Source: Methylophaga sp. UBA3192
GTDB lineage: Bacteria; Pseudomonadota; Gammaproteobacteria; Nitrosococcales; Methylophagaceae
Direction of reading: 5' to 3'
Assembly (NCBI GenBank): GCA_002363955.1
Contig: DEXE01000009.1
Span: 7,121 to 71,120 of the forward strand
Length of the DNA stretch: 64,000 nt
Shown: piece by piece, positions 9,080 to 17,390 of the stretch
Layout: each line of letters begins with the position of its first letter
Numbering within the stretch: the stretch's first letter is position 1
Program-made: the position numbers and the translations under genes
Notes under the pieces: model-generated
What the model was told of the DNA's origin: nothing
What the model saw: the letters and a program-made list of their open reading frames with translations, nothing else
Databases searched by the model: none

Positions 9080-10362
9080 TGAAGATTTGTATTCAAAATG
9101 GTCGTGTCATAGACCCTGCCAGCCAACTTGATATCGATCACAATGTTTACATCGAAGATGGCCGCATCATTGCCATCGCTGAAGAGTTGCCAGACTTTGA
9201 TGCCGATATCGAAATTGATGCCTATAACAAAATCGTCTGTCCCGGCCTGGTCGACCTGAGTGCCCGGTTACGTGAACCCGGACAGGAGCATACTGCCACC
9301 ATTGAGAGTGAAACCCGTGCTGCTGCTGCAGGAGGGATCACCACATTGGCCGTTCCACCTGATACCGATCCAGTAATCGATAATCCAGCAGTAGTTGAAT
9401 TGATCGAGGATCGAGCAAAAAAGGCCGGCCGCACGATGGTGCTCACCGTAGGTGCATTGACCCAAAAACTGAATGGCGAACTGCTGGCAGAAATGGCCGC
9501 GTTAAAAGCAGCGGGCTGTGTGGGGGTCAGTAATGGCGTGACCGAAATTAAAAATACCGTAGTCTGGCGCCGTGCACTTGAATATGCTGCTACGCTGGAC
9601 TTGACTGTATTTATTAACCCCGCTGATCCCTGGTTACAAAAACAGGGCTGCGTGCATGAAGGAACGGTCAGTGCCAGATTAGGTTTATCCGGTATCCCGG
9701 AAAGTGCGGAAACCATTGCCGTAAGTCGGGACTTAATTCTGATTGAACAAACCGGAGTGCGTGCTCACTTTCACAGTATCTCTACAGGAAAAGCGGTCAA
9801 ACTTATTCGCGAAGCACAAGAGCGTGGCTTACCTGTTACTGCTGATGTCAGCGCCCATCACTTACATCTTTGTGAACATGATCTGGGAAATTACGACAGT
9901 TTCAGTCATGTGATGCCACCCTTACGAAGCGTACGGGATCGCGAACAGTTAAAACAAGGCTTACGTGATGGAGTCATTCAAGCGGTCTCTTCTCATCATC
10001 AGCCGCTGGATGCCGATGCCAAATTAGGTCCGTTTGCCGAAACCCTGCCGGGCCTTTCGGCACTGGAAACCCTATTACCGCTGACACTCAAGCTGGTAGA
10101 AGATGATGAAATCACCCTGCATCAGGCTATTGCCAGTCTGACCTGTCAGCCAGCCGCTATTCTGGGTATTGAAGCAGGACAACTCAAAGCCGGTGCCAGT
10201 GCTGATATCTGTATTATTGATGCGGATGTACAATATGACTGTCAGCCCTCCGAATTTGTCAGTGCCGGAAAAAACAGCCCTTTTGGCGGGTGGTTGTTTC
10301 AGCATCAGGTCAGCCATACGCTGTTTCAGGGTAAACTCGTTTATCAGCGCCAGCCCAACTAG
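9079..10362 (+). CDS. pyrC': Dihydroorotase-like PyrC' (pseudo-dihydroorotase), ATCase partner
   Basis: This 427-residue amidohydrolase-superfamily protein aligns with dihydroorotase, but the metal-binding HxH motif is lost: the strand reads VDLSARLREPG where active enzymes have DxHxHLREPG. The PGL(V/I)D, LREPGQEHTATIESETRAAAAGG and SAHHLHL regions are still recognisable. In Pseudomonas-type systems such a PyrC' is catalytically dead but needed to hold PyrB in an active dodecamer. The direct coupling to pyrB by a one-base overlap supports the same role here. A working dihydroorotase must be encoded elsewhere. Confidence 0.92.
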   Translation: MKICIQNGRVIDPASQLDIDHNVYIEDGRIIAIAEELPDFDADIEIDAYNKIVCPGLVDLSARLREPGQEHTATIESETRAAAAGGITTLAVPPDTDPVIDNPAVVELIEDRAKKAGRTMVLTVGALTQKLNGELLAEMAALKAAGCVGVSNGVTEIKNTVVWRRALEYAATLDLTVFINPADPWLQKQGCVHEGTVSARLGLSGIPESAETIAVSRDLILIEQTGVRAHFHSISTGKAVKLIREAQERGLPVTADVSAHHLHLCEHDLGNYDSFSHVMPPLRSVRDREQLKQGLRDGVIQAVSSHHQPLDADAKLGPFAETLPGLSALETLLPLTLKLVEDDEITLHQAIASLTCQPAAILGIEAGQLKAGASADICIIDADVQYDCQPSEFVSAGKNSPFGGWLFQHQVSHTLFQGKLVYQRQPN

Positions 10363-10381
10363 CCCATGCGGAGTCTTTAAA

Positions 10382-10558
10382 ATGACAATTATGCGTTATT
10401 GTTTTCGAGTTCTTGGTTTGCTCGCATTTACTGTACTGTTTTCAGCCTGTACTCCTGAAATTGGTTCAGATGAATGGTGTGTGCATATGAAAGAGAAGCC
10501 CAAAGGTGACTGGACAGCAAATGAAGCCGGTGCTTATGCGGAACATTGTCTGCTCTGA
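10382..10558 (+). CDS. Small DUF3012-type lipoprotein
   Basis: This 58-residue predicted lipoprotein begins with a hydrophobic signal (RVLGLLAFTVLFSAC) whose lipobox gives a lipidated cysteine near residue 23. The short mature part reads EIGSDEWCVHMKEKPKGDWTANEAGAYAEHCLL, matching the DUF3012 pattern of a WC..M..KPKGDWT core with further cysteines. The function is unknown. I chose ATG 10382 with a GGAG-like site upstream (10369); ATG 10391 is also possible. It sits 19 bases after pyrC' and may be its last co-transcribed gene. Confidence 0.8.
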   Translation: MTIMRYCFRVLGLLAFTVLFSACTPEIGSDEWCVHMKEKPKGDWTANEAGAYAEHCLL

Positions 10559-10563
10559 CTATC

Positions 10564-11322
10564 ATGTTGCAACCGTTATTTGCATTTGATTTTGATGGGG
10601 TAATTTGCGACAGCGCCATTGAAACCGGATTAAGTGGCTGGCAAGTTGCAGCGCAAATCTGGGGAGATATGCCAAAGCAAATGCCGGAACAAATCCTGAC
10701 GGATTTTCGTCAGGTGAGACCGGTGATGGAAACTGGCTTCGAATCGATTCTGATATGTCGACTATTGTTTGAAGCGATTAGCCCAGATAGTTTATTAAAT
10801 GATTTTACCGGCCAAATCGACAATCTTGTGCTACGGGACCAGCTTGATAAAACGGATTTAAAAAAACGGTTTGGTGTGTACCGGGACAGCTGGATTGACG
10901 CCGATTTTGCCGGCTGGATCAAAATGAATCCGCTTTACCCGGGTGTTATTGACCTGTTAAGTCAAATCCCCCGTCACCAGCTTTTTATTATTACAACCAA
11001 ACAGGAACGATTTGTCAGTGCGATCCTTGAAGCCAATCAAATAACTGTGGAGCCTACACAAATCTATGGTTTGGAACGTAATCTGAAAAAGCCTCAAATT
11101 CTTAATCAGCTACAGCAATCACATCCACAAACCGCTATTCTGTTCATTGAAGATCGACTGCCCACATTACTGGATGTTATTGCGACCGCTTCCCTGTCCA
11201 GCGTTCAATTGTATTTCGCAAACTGGGGTTACAATACTGGCGATGACAAACATCACGCATACCTGCATCCCAGAATCACCCATATAGATTTACCTTCTTT
11301 ACAAAACTTGACACCATGTTGA
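10564..11322 (+). CDS. HAD-like hydrolase family protein
   Basis: This is a 252-residue protein with the haloacid-dehalogenase fold. Motif I is FAFDFDGVICDS with nucleophile and acid-base aspartates D9 and D11, motif II is the IITTK stretch, and motif IV is FIEDRLPTLLDV. An alpha-helical cap region separates motif I from motif II. The substrate cannot be named; family members act on small phosphorylated compounds. ATG 10564 follows the DUF3012 stop by 5 bases; the in-frame start at 10546 would overlap that gene. Confidence 0.8.
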   Translation: MLQPLFAFDFDGVICDSAIETGLSGWQVAAQIWGDMPKQMPEQILTDFRQVRPVMETGFESILICRLLFEAISPDSLLNDFTGQIDNLVLRDQLDKTDLKKRFGVYRDSWIDADFAGWIKMNPLYPGVIDLLSQIPRHQLFIITTKQERFVSAILEANQITVEPTQIYGLERNLKKPQILNQLQQSHPQTAILFIEDRLPTLLDVIATASLSSVQLYFANWGYNTGDDKHHAYLHPRITHIDLPSLQNLTPC

Positions 11323-11431
11323 GGTAACATCCCCTTGGAACTCTCGGCAGGGAAATTTGCCCATAAACGGAAACCAGACATCGCACCTAGCTGAATTAAG
11401 TTTAGACCATCATTCGAGACAACATCAGCCA

Positions 11432-12532
11432 ATGAAGCACAAACTTTTATGGCATGCTCTATTGCTTACCATTATGGGCCTTACAGGGTGTGAGCGTGAC
11501 AGACCACAGGCAACACAACAAATAAAACCTCACCTGGTTGAAGTCGTCACAGCTGAATTAAAAGATATTTCCGTTTCACGCGAACGTAACGGCACATTAA
11601 GAGCCATTCAGGAAATTCAGATCTTCAATCAGGAAGAAGGGCAAATTGCGGAGCTGCCTTTTTTTGAGGGCGATCAGGTTGAGAAAGGCCAGGTTATCGC
11701 CAGACTTGATGATCGCTTGCTTCGCTCCCAACTCACCCGCGCCCAGGCATTAACCAGAAAATCTGCTACCGATCTTGCCCAAATCAAAGATCTGGTTGCC
11801 CGAAAATTGACGACTCAGACCGAATTAACCCGTATTGAAACAGAACTCGCTGTCGCCCAGGCTGAACAGGAATCCCTACAAACCCGCCTATCCTATTTTG
11901 TCATTCGTTCTCCGATAAGTGGCGTCATTACACAGCGTAACAGTGAACCCGGCAACATTGCTGAGCGTTATTCACATCTGATGACGATTGCCAATCAACA
12001 GACGTTAATTACCGAAGTGCGCCTCTCAGAATTACTTTTAAACAATATTCAGGTCGGTGATGATGTATCCATTCAAATTGATGCATTACGTACTGGCCGA
12101 CGTCCGCATCCAGACCTCACCGGTAAAATCAGTCGAATCTTTCCGGATATTGATCCAATGACCCGAACCGGAACACTTGAAATAGCGTTGTCCCCCGTTC
12201 CGGAAGGTGCCAGGGCTGGCCAATTTGTCCGTGTAACGCTCACCACACAACAGGCAAAAAGACTGTTAGTGCCATTTATCGCGCTGCGCCGTTCTGTCGA
12301 AGAGGAGTATGTGTTTATTGCAGATAGCGATAATGTCGTGAAGCGTGTGCCCGTCTCTACCGGGCTGGAAATTGCAGATCAGATAGAAATTGTAGAAGGC
12401 CTGGAAGGCGGTGAGCAGGTTGTTATTCGTGGATTTACCAATCTTCGGGAAAATAAAGCGGTGAAAATCGTTAATGCGCCTGCTGCAAGACAAGCCATGC
12501 CGGCATCAACCAAACAAATCACTTCCCAATGA
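11432..12532 (+). CDS. RND efflux periplasmic adaptor lipoprotein
   Basis: This is a membrane-fusion protein of about 366 residues. It opens with a lipoprotein signal (LLWHALLLTIMGLTGC), then shows the HlyD/AcrA-type lipoyl half motif (GQIAELPFFEGDQVEKGQVIARLDD), a helical hairpin (about residues 90-150), the second lipoyl half (FVIRSPISGVITQRNSEPG), and beta-barrel and membrane-proximal domains. It should bridge the RND pump encoded next to an outer-membrane channel. I chose ATG 11432 because the lipobox fits; an in-frame TTG at 11357 would place the signal far from the N terminus. The stop overlaps the pump start (ATGA). Confidence 0.9.
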   Translation: MKHKLLWHALLLTIMGLTGCERDRPQATQQIKPHLVEVVTAELKDISVSRERNGTLRAIQEIQIFNQEEGQIAELPFFEGDQVEKGQVIARLDDRLLRSQLTRAQALTRKSATDLAQIKDLVARKLTTQTELTRIETELAVAQAEQESLQTRLSYFVIRSPISGVITQRNSEPGNIAERYSHLMTIANQQTLITEVRLSELLLNNIQVGDDVSIQIDALRTGRRPHPDLTGKISRIFPDIDPMTRTGTLEIALSPVPEGARAGQFVRVTLTTQQAKRLLVPFIALRRSVEEEYVFIADSDNVVKRVPVSTGLEIADQIEIVEGLEGGEQVVIRGFTNLRENKAVKIVNAPAARQAMPASTKQITSQ

Positions 12533-15500
12533 AAATCCAGGGAGGCGGGCTGGCAGCCTGGTCGATTAAGCACCCGATCGGTGTCTCAATGATTGCAGCA
12601 ACAGTCATCGTCCTTGGATTAGCGGTTTTAAGCCGCCTGGCAATCGATCTGCTACCCCAAATTGTCTATCCCGATATTCGGGTACGTATTCTCGATCCAG
12701 GTGTCCCCGCAAGTGTCATGGAAGATCAGGTCACACGGTTAGTCGAAGAACAGTTAGCGATTACCGAAGATGCGTTAAACGTGCAGTCCTCTTCTGATCT
12801 CGGTTTGGTTGAAATTGATATTACCTTTGATTATGGCAAAGATATCGATATCGCCCTCCGAGACGCCAGTACGCGATTGGATCGGGCCAAAACCCAGCTC
12901 CCCGATTCCATTCAACCACCTGAAATCTACAAACGTGACCCATCACAGATCCCGGTTATTGAATTTGTCGTTAGCTCTGATTTAATGGATTTAGTTGATC
13001 TGCGAACCTGGACCGACGATGTCTTAAGCAAATGGTTTATTAATTTGCCTGGGGTTGCTGCCGCAGAAATCGGTGGCGGGGTTGAACGCGAAATTCAGAT
13101 CATCCCAGACCAGCAGCGCCTGGCAGCGATGGGACTCAGCTATCGCAATATTGTAGATGCCATTCAGACAGCCAACGATGATATCGCAATTGGACGATTG
13201 CAAATGCCGGGCAATGAGATTACCGGTCGCATTGGTGGCCGATTGAATTCGGTTGAAGCAATTCGGCAACTACCGATTGGACGATCAGATAATAATATTA
13301 TCAAACTGCATGAAGTGGCTAAGGTTGTCGACAGCAGTGAAGATGAGAGACTGCGAATCCGGGCCAATGGTATCAGCGGCATCAAAATGGCCATCCAAAA
13401 ACAGCCAACGGCCAACACGAATAATGTGGTTGAAGTGGTGAAACGCCAACTGCTCTGGCTTGAAGAACAGAATGTCATCCCCCCCGGCATCGATGTGACA
13501 ACCGTGACAGACCAATCTGTCTATATCAAACAGTCTCTGAAAAATGCTGCAACAGCCGCTATCAGTGGCGGTATTCTGGCCATGCTGGTGGTGTATCTGT
13601 TTCTCGGCAATTTACGTCGTACCTTAATCATTGGCAGTGCTATCCCAATTGCCATTATGTTTACCTTTGTATTGATGGGCATGGGTGGACTGACGCTCAA
13701 TATCATGACCTTAGGCGGTCTGGCGCTTGGTGTGGGAATGCTGGTGGACAACACCATTGTCATGCTGGAAAACATCTATCGTCATCAATGCAAGCATGAG
13801 CAACCCCTGGAAGCCGGTACCCATGCAGCAGCGGAAGTCAACGGTCCGATTATCGCTTCAACATCAACCAACCTTGCAGCCATTTTGCCGTTTTTATTTA
13901 TCGGCGGTTTAACCGGATTATTGTTCAGCGAACTGATTTTCACTATTTCAGCAGCCATTTTTGCCTCTATGGTGATTGCCCTCACCCTGGTTCCAGCCTA
14001 TGCCGCCAAAGTCACCCAAATCAGCAATAATCCCATCCGTAGAATGATGGATGGTTTAATTGGCTTTTTACAATTGGGTTACGGCAAAGTCATTCGTTTT
14101 TTCCTGAAAATCAAATTGTTAATCATCGCGTTATTTATTGGTGGCTTTGCCCTGAGTTTGCCAGTTTTTACCAGTGGTCATCAGATCTTACTGCCCAATA
14201 TCGATGACGGTCGTATTGAAGTACGGATGATTTCTGACTCCGGTGTCTCGGTGGATGAGATGGACAGTTATGTTCAGGAGCTTGAACGAATCATGCATGC
14301 CAAACCGGAAACGATGACCATCTTCACTCTGGTAGGGGGCAGCGTCTTCGGACGCTCTCAGCGTGAAGAACCCAGTCGGGCAGAAATGACTGTTGAGCTT
14401 GTGCCTGCGGATGAAAGGGAGATATCCAGCCAGCAATGGATAAAAGATATCCGCAAACAGGTCGATGAACTGCAGATCGCGGGACTACGCGTGTTTTTAT
14501 TTCAACGCGGCATTCGGGGATTACGCACTCATAGCGGAGATCAGGATATAAGTCTGCGATTACAGGGCGATGATTTTTCTGTCATGAAAACCGTTGCCGA
14601 TGAGATCGCCGATAAAATGCGACGAATTCCGCAATTAAGCAATGTAGAACACTCTGCAGAAGATGAACGGTTTGAAATTTCCATCAAACTGAATCGGGAT
14701 AGAGCACAGGAACTTGGGTTAAACATGCAGGATCTTGCTGAAGCCGCTCAAACGGCTTTGCAGGGACGCGTTATCAGTGATTTTCTTGAAGGTAACCGCT
14801 CTTATGATATCCGTCTGAGACTTCCTCAGGAAGAAATGAACAATCCACAGGCATTACGATCCATCATTCTGTTTCCTTCATCAGATGGAAGCACACCGTT
14901 ATATCTTGGCGATGTTGCCGAAATTGAATTACTGGATACACCGTCACGGATTCGTCGTGAAAACCAGATGCGTATTGTAGAGTTATCAGCTGCATTGGTT
15001 GATGGTGCAACGTTAGGAGAAGCCTTGATTCAACTGGATCAAATGCGTCAGGAAATTAATTTACCATCGGGTTATACCATCTACGATGGGGGGCAAAGAC
15101 AAGCCCTTGAACAACAGCAAAATCAAAACCTTCTTCTGATTGCTCTGGCATTATTTCTGGTTTTGGTCGTTATGGCGATTCAGTACGAATCGTTGCTTAA
15201 CCCTATCATTATTCTGTTAAGCGTTCCGTTTTCCGCGATTGGTGTAGCACTGGGAATTTATTGGATCGATCTGCCACTCTCCATGCCAATTTGGTTAGGT
15301 ACGATTATGCTGATTGGCATTGTGGTCAATAACGCGATATTACTGGTGAACTATATTGAGCTTGAACGTCGACACAACAACAACTTAACCGAAGCCGTCG
15401 TTGAAGCCGTGCGACTGCGGTTGCGTCCGATATTAATGACCACATTGAGTACGGTCATGGGGATGCTGCCACTGGCGATTGGTTTTGGGGAAGGTTCTGA

Positions 15501-15645
15501 AATGTTGCAGCCACTGGCGATAGCCGTAGTATGGGGATTAAGCTTTTCGATGATGGTCAGTTTACTGCTGGTTCCTCTGGTATATCACCTGTTTCACTCG
15601 ATTAGAGATCGAAACACACTTGATAACCAGGCAGCTTTAACTTAG
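12529..15645 (+). CDS. RND family efflux transporter permease
   Basis: The 1038-residue inner-membrane RND pump has the family layout: TM1 (about residues 12-35), a large periplasmic porter domain, TM2-6, a second porter domain, then TM7-12. TM4 carries GVGMLVDNTIVMLENIYR, where the AcrB proton-relay pair DD reads DN, as in many members of this branch. The PILMTTLSTVMGMLPLA motif lies near the C terminus. It uses the proton gradient to extrude a substrate that sequence cannot identify. It is translationally coupled to the adaptor, and no outer-membrane factor gene is adjacent. Confidence 0.92.
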   Translation: MKIQGGGLAAWSIKHPIGVSMIAATVIVLGLAVLSRLAIDLLPQIVYPDIRVRILDPGVPASVMEDQVTRLVEEQLAITEDALNVQSSSDLGLVEIDITFDYGKDIDIALRDASTRLDRAKTQLPDSIQPPEIYKRDPSQIPVIEFVVSSDLMDLVDLRTWTDDVLSKWFINLPGVAAAEIGGGVEREIQIIPDQQRLAAMGLSYRNIVDAIQTANDDIAIGRLQMPGNEITGRIGGRLNSVEAIRQLPIGRSDNNIIKLHEVAKVVDSSEDERLRIRANGISGIKMAIQKQPTANTNNVVEVVKRQLLWLEEQNVIPPGIDVTTVTDQSVYIKQSLKNAATAAISGGILAMLVVYLFLGNLRRTLIIGSAIPIAIMFTFVLMGMGGLTLNIMTLGGLALGVGMLVDNTIVMLENIYRHQCKHEQPLEAGTHAAAEVNGPIIASTSTNLAAILPFLFIGGLTGLLFSELIFTISAAIFASMVIALTLVPAYAAKVTQISNNPIRRMMDGLIGFLQLGYGKVIRFFLKIKLLIIALFIGGFALSLPVFTSGHQILLPNIDDGRIEVRMISDSGVSVDEMDSYVQELERIMHAKPETMTIFTLVGGSVFGRSQREEPSRAEMTVELVPADEREISSQQWIKDIRKQVDELQIAGLRVFLFQRGIRGLRTHSGDQDISLRLQGDDFSVMKTVADEIADKMRRIPQLSNVEHSAEDERFEISIKLNRDRAQELGLNMQDLAEAAQTALQGRVISDFLEGNRSYDIRLRLPQEEMNNPQALRSIILFPSSDGSTPLYLGDVAEIELLDTPSRIRRENQMRIVELSAALVDGATLGEALIQLDQMRQEINLPSGYTIYDGGQRQALEQQQNQNLLLIALALFLVLVVMAIQYESLLNPIIILLSVPFSAIGVALGIYWIDLPLSMPIWLGTIMLIGIVVNNAILLVNYIELERRHNNNLTEAVVEAVRLRLRPILMTTLSTVMGMLPLAIGFGEGSEMLQPLAIAVVWGLSFSMMVSLLLVPLVYHLFHSIRDRNTLDNQAALT

Positions 15646-15667
15646 AGGGAAAGGTCTACCAAATAAA

Positions 15668-15744
15668 TGGCGGAGCGGACGGGACTCGAACCCGCGACCT
15701 CCGGCGTGACAGGCCAGCATTCTAACCAACTGAACTACCGCTCC
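15668..15744 (-). tRNA. tRNA-Asp (GTC)
   Basis: On the minus strand the 77-nt sequence folds as a canonical tRNA beginning GGAGCGG and ending CCGCTCCGCCA, with the CCA encoded. The anticodon loop reads CTGTCAC, giving anticodon GTC for aspartate. The T arm GCGGG-TTCGAGT-CCCGT and the D arm TAGTTCAGTTGGTTAGA are regular. It closely resembles the Escherichia coli tRNA-Asp. It is transcribed towards the end of the RND permease gene. A TATTCT hexamer on the minus strand about 40 bases upstream (plus 15784-15789) could be its -10 element, but I see no convincing -35. Confidence 0.97.
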
Positions 15745-15920
15745 GCGACCTGATGGTTAACAGACAACCGGTCAGGAAGCGTGCAAGAATACAGCAAAAA
15801 ATCAAAAGGTGTTAGTGTTCAACGGAAAAAAGCTTTTAGGACCAGATAAGTATTTGAAAAAACGTCTATTAAATGGGTCTATTGATTGCTGGACAGCTGC
15901 CTTGGCGAAGAATTAAAGAC

Positions 15921-15965
15921 AAAAAAATCCCCCGGAAGCGTTAATAATTGCCTCACGGGGGATTT
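15921..15965 (-). terminator. Rho-independent terminator of the membrane-anchored cupredoxin gene
   Basis: On the minus strand a stem (AATCCCCCG paired with CGGGGGATT) is followed by a run of seven T residues (A-run 15921-15927 on the plus strand). It begins a few bases after the TAA stop at 15969. Confidence 0.85.
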
Positions 15966-15968
15966 GGA

Positions 15969-16808
15969 TTACATTGCTTCAGCTGCCTGGACCGCTTTAT
16001 TTACCAATCGTTTTGCAGCACCCTTCGCGCCGGAGTTTTTGATCTGTTCCAGATTGACTGGCTCGCCTACGATAATAGCGCCGCCCATGCCAGCGCCGAA
16101 ATGCGGTGTGCATTTATATATGTAGATACCTTCCTGAGTAAAAGTACGGCTGTAGTTTTCACTCATTTGAGACACCCACATTTCTGCACCTTCCGGAATC
16201 AGGCCTTCGATTGACTCGGTATTATGTGTACTCATATTGGTCCAGGATACAGAATCACCCGGTGCAATCGTGACAACAAGCGGTTCATAAATCAAACCTT
16301 GAGCAGTCACTGTATGATTTTTTGATTCTACCGTGGCGGGAGCAGCCACCTCTTCCGGCTCTGCCTTAATACCAGCTTCTTTAGCGACTTCTTCGAGTCT
16401 TGCTTCAGCATCAGCCCGGCCTTCAGCAGCTGCATTTTCTGCCGCAGCAATAGTTTCGCTGGCACGTTCACTGACACTTTGACTGGTTTCCTGAGCGCTC
16501 TCAATGGCAGACTCTACCGCATCGCTCGCGTTATCCACTACCTCTGTCTGTGTATTACTTTGCAATGCTTCTTTTTCCTGCTGTGAGGCCTCAGAAACCT
16601 GTTCACTGATTTCCGAAGTGGGTTCTGATTGAGCAACCTCCTCCGTCGACTCAGCAACCTCCGTCATTTTTTCGATTACTTCCTTAGGAGAGCTTGGACG
16701 ATCGTAATGATCACTGCTTCCAGAGATAAAGGATGAAACAGCAGCCACAACAAAAACCGCTATGGCAATAATAATGACCGCAGTAATAATTGAACGGGAA
16801 TGACGCAT
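15969..16808 (-). CDS. Membrane-anchored cupredoxin (pseudoazurin-like domain on an acidic stalk)
   Basis: The 279-residue protein has three parts. An N-terminal membrane anchor (residues 7-30) leads into a long Glu/Ala/Ser-rich low-complexity stalk (about 40-160), probably helical or coiled. A C-terminal cupredoxin domain (about 165-255) carries the type 1 copper ligands H195, C233, H236 and M241 (THN ... CTPHFGAGM). It should sit in the periplasm tethered to the inner membrane and carry electrons or copper. ATG 16808 has GGAG upstream; an in-frame TTG at 16820 is less likely. The cupredoxin domain is very similar to the secreted protein at 20680-21102, and both end in an Ala/Glu-rich helix finishing EAM. 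Confidence 0.85.
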   Translation of the reverse strand: MRHSRSIITAVIIIAIAVFVVAAVSSFISGSSDHYDRPSSPKEVIEKMTEVAESTEEVAQSEPTSEISEQVSEASQQEKEALQSNTQTEVVDNASDAVESAIESAQETSQSVSERASETIAAAENAAAEGRADAEARLEEVAKEAGIKAEPEEVAAPATVESKNHTVTAQGLIYEPLVVTIAPGDSVSWTNMSTHNTESIEGLIPEGAEMWVSQMSENYSRTFTQEGIYIYKCTPHFGAGMGGAIIVGEPVNLEQIKNSGAKGAAKRLVNKAVQAAEAM

Positions 16809-17390
16809 TAGACTCTCCAATTTGATAAATTTTTACCGATCATACCATCCCCCTAACGCTATTTATAAGCAATTCAGTCCTTTTCTTTGACCTGGGACAA
16901 TTTATGGTTAGCAATCCGTTTTCTTGGTGTTTTTACAACACGCCAAAATAGTTTTGCACTTTCATCCTCAATTAAAGGTGTTAACTAGCAAAAAAAGGGC
17001 ATTACTCCTGAAATTATGTGCGCAACTTCCCGAAAAACATCGATAAAAATAAGTGAAAAGCATCACCTCGTTGCATTTATACAACAATTTTTTATGTTTT
17101 TTTTCATTCAAACAACACTTTACAGGTGGGGCTGCATTTAACCAGATGGACGGCTACTTACAACCAACTATTTACAGGCCTTCCAAGAAAGCATGTTTTT
17201 TATGACTTCAACTTAATTCCTTCCCAAATTCATATTGGTTAAAAACAGCCACCCCCAAACTATGGCCATCTTAAACCGCATAAACACTTGGATTAGCGTG
17301 GTGATTTGCGTTGTTTTAGGAATTTTTCCTATATGAAGCTAAAACGGCTAAAGCTAGCCTGCATGAGCTTTTTACGCACAGGAGAGAGAA
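16809..17390. other. Divergent intergenic region between cupredoxin and TonB receptor
   Basis: This is 582 bases without a convincing gene, AT-rich with several A and T tracts. It must hold the promoters of both divergent genes. I could recognise a weak Fnr-like dyad at 16887-16900, a short inverted repeat at 17317-17331, and AGGAGAG at 17380-17386 as the receptor's ribosome binding site. I see no Fur box and no cobalamin riboswitch conserved core. Confidence 0.6.
17317..17331. promoter_or_regulatory. Short inverted repeat upstream of TonB receptor
   Basis: The sequence TAGGAA-TTT-TTCCTA is a perfect 6-bp inverted repeat with a 3-base spacer, 60 bases before the receptor start. It could be an operator or part of a promoter; no known regulator consensus fits well. 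Confidence 0.3.

Noticed and set aside
10169..10381. Longer upstream reading frame of the DUF3012 lipoprotein
   Set aside because: It lies inside pyrC' in another frame; the lipoprotein signal starts only at ATG 10382 or 10391.
15969..16214. Plus-strand ORFs opposite the stalked cupredoxin
   Set aside because: Antisense shadows of a gene with clear copper ligands, terminator and ribosome binding site.
16809..17390. Fur box or cobalamin riboswitch before the TonB receptor
   Set aside because: I looked for the GATAATGATAATCATTATC pattern and the conserved B12-box core and found neither.
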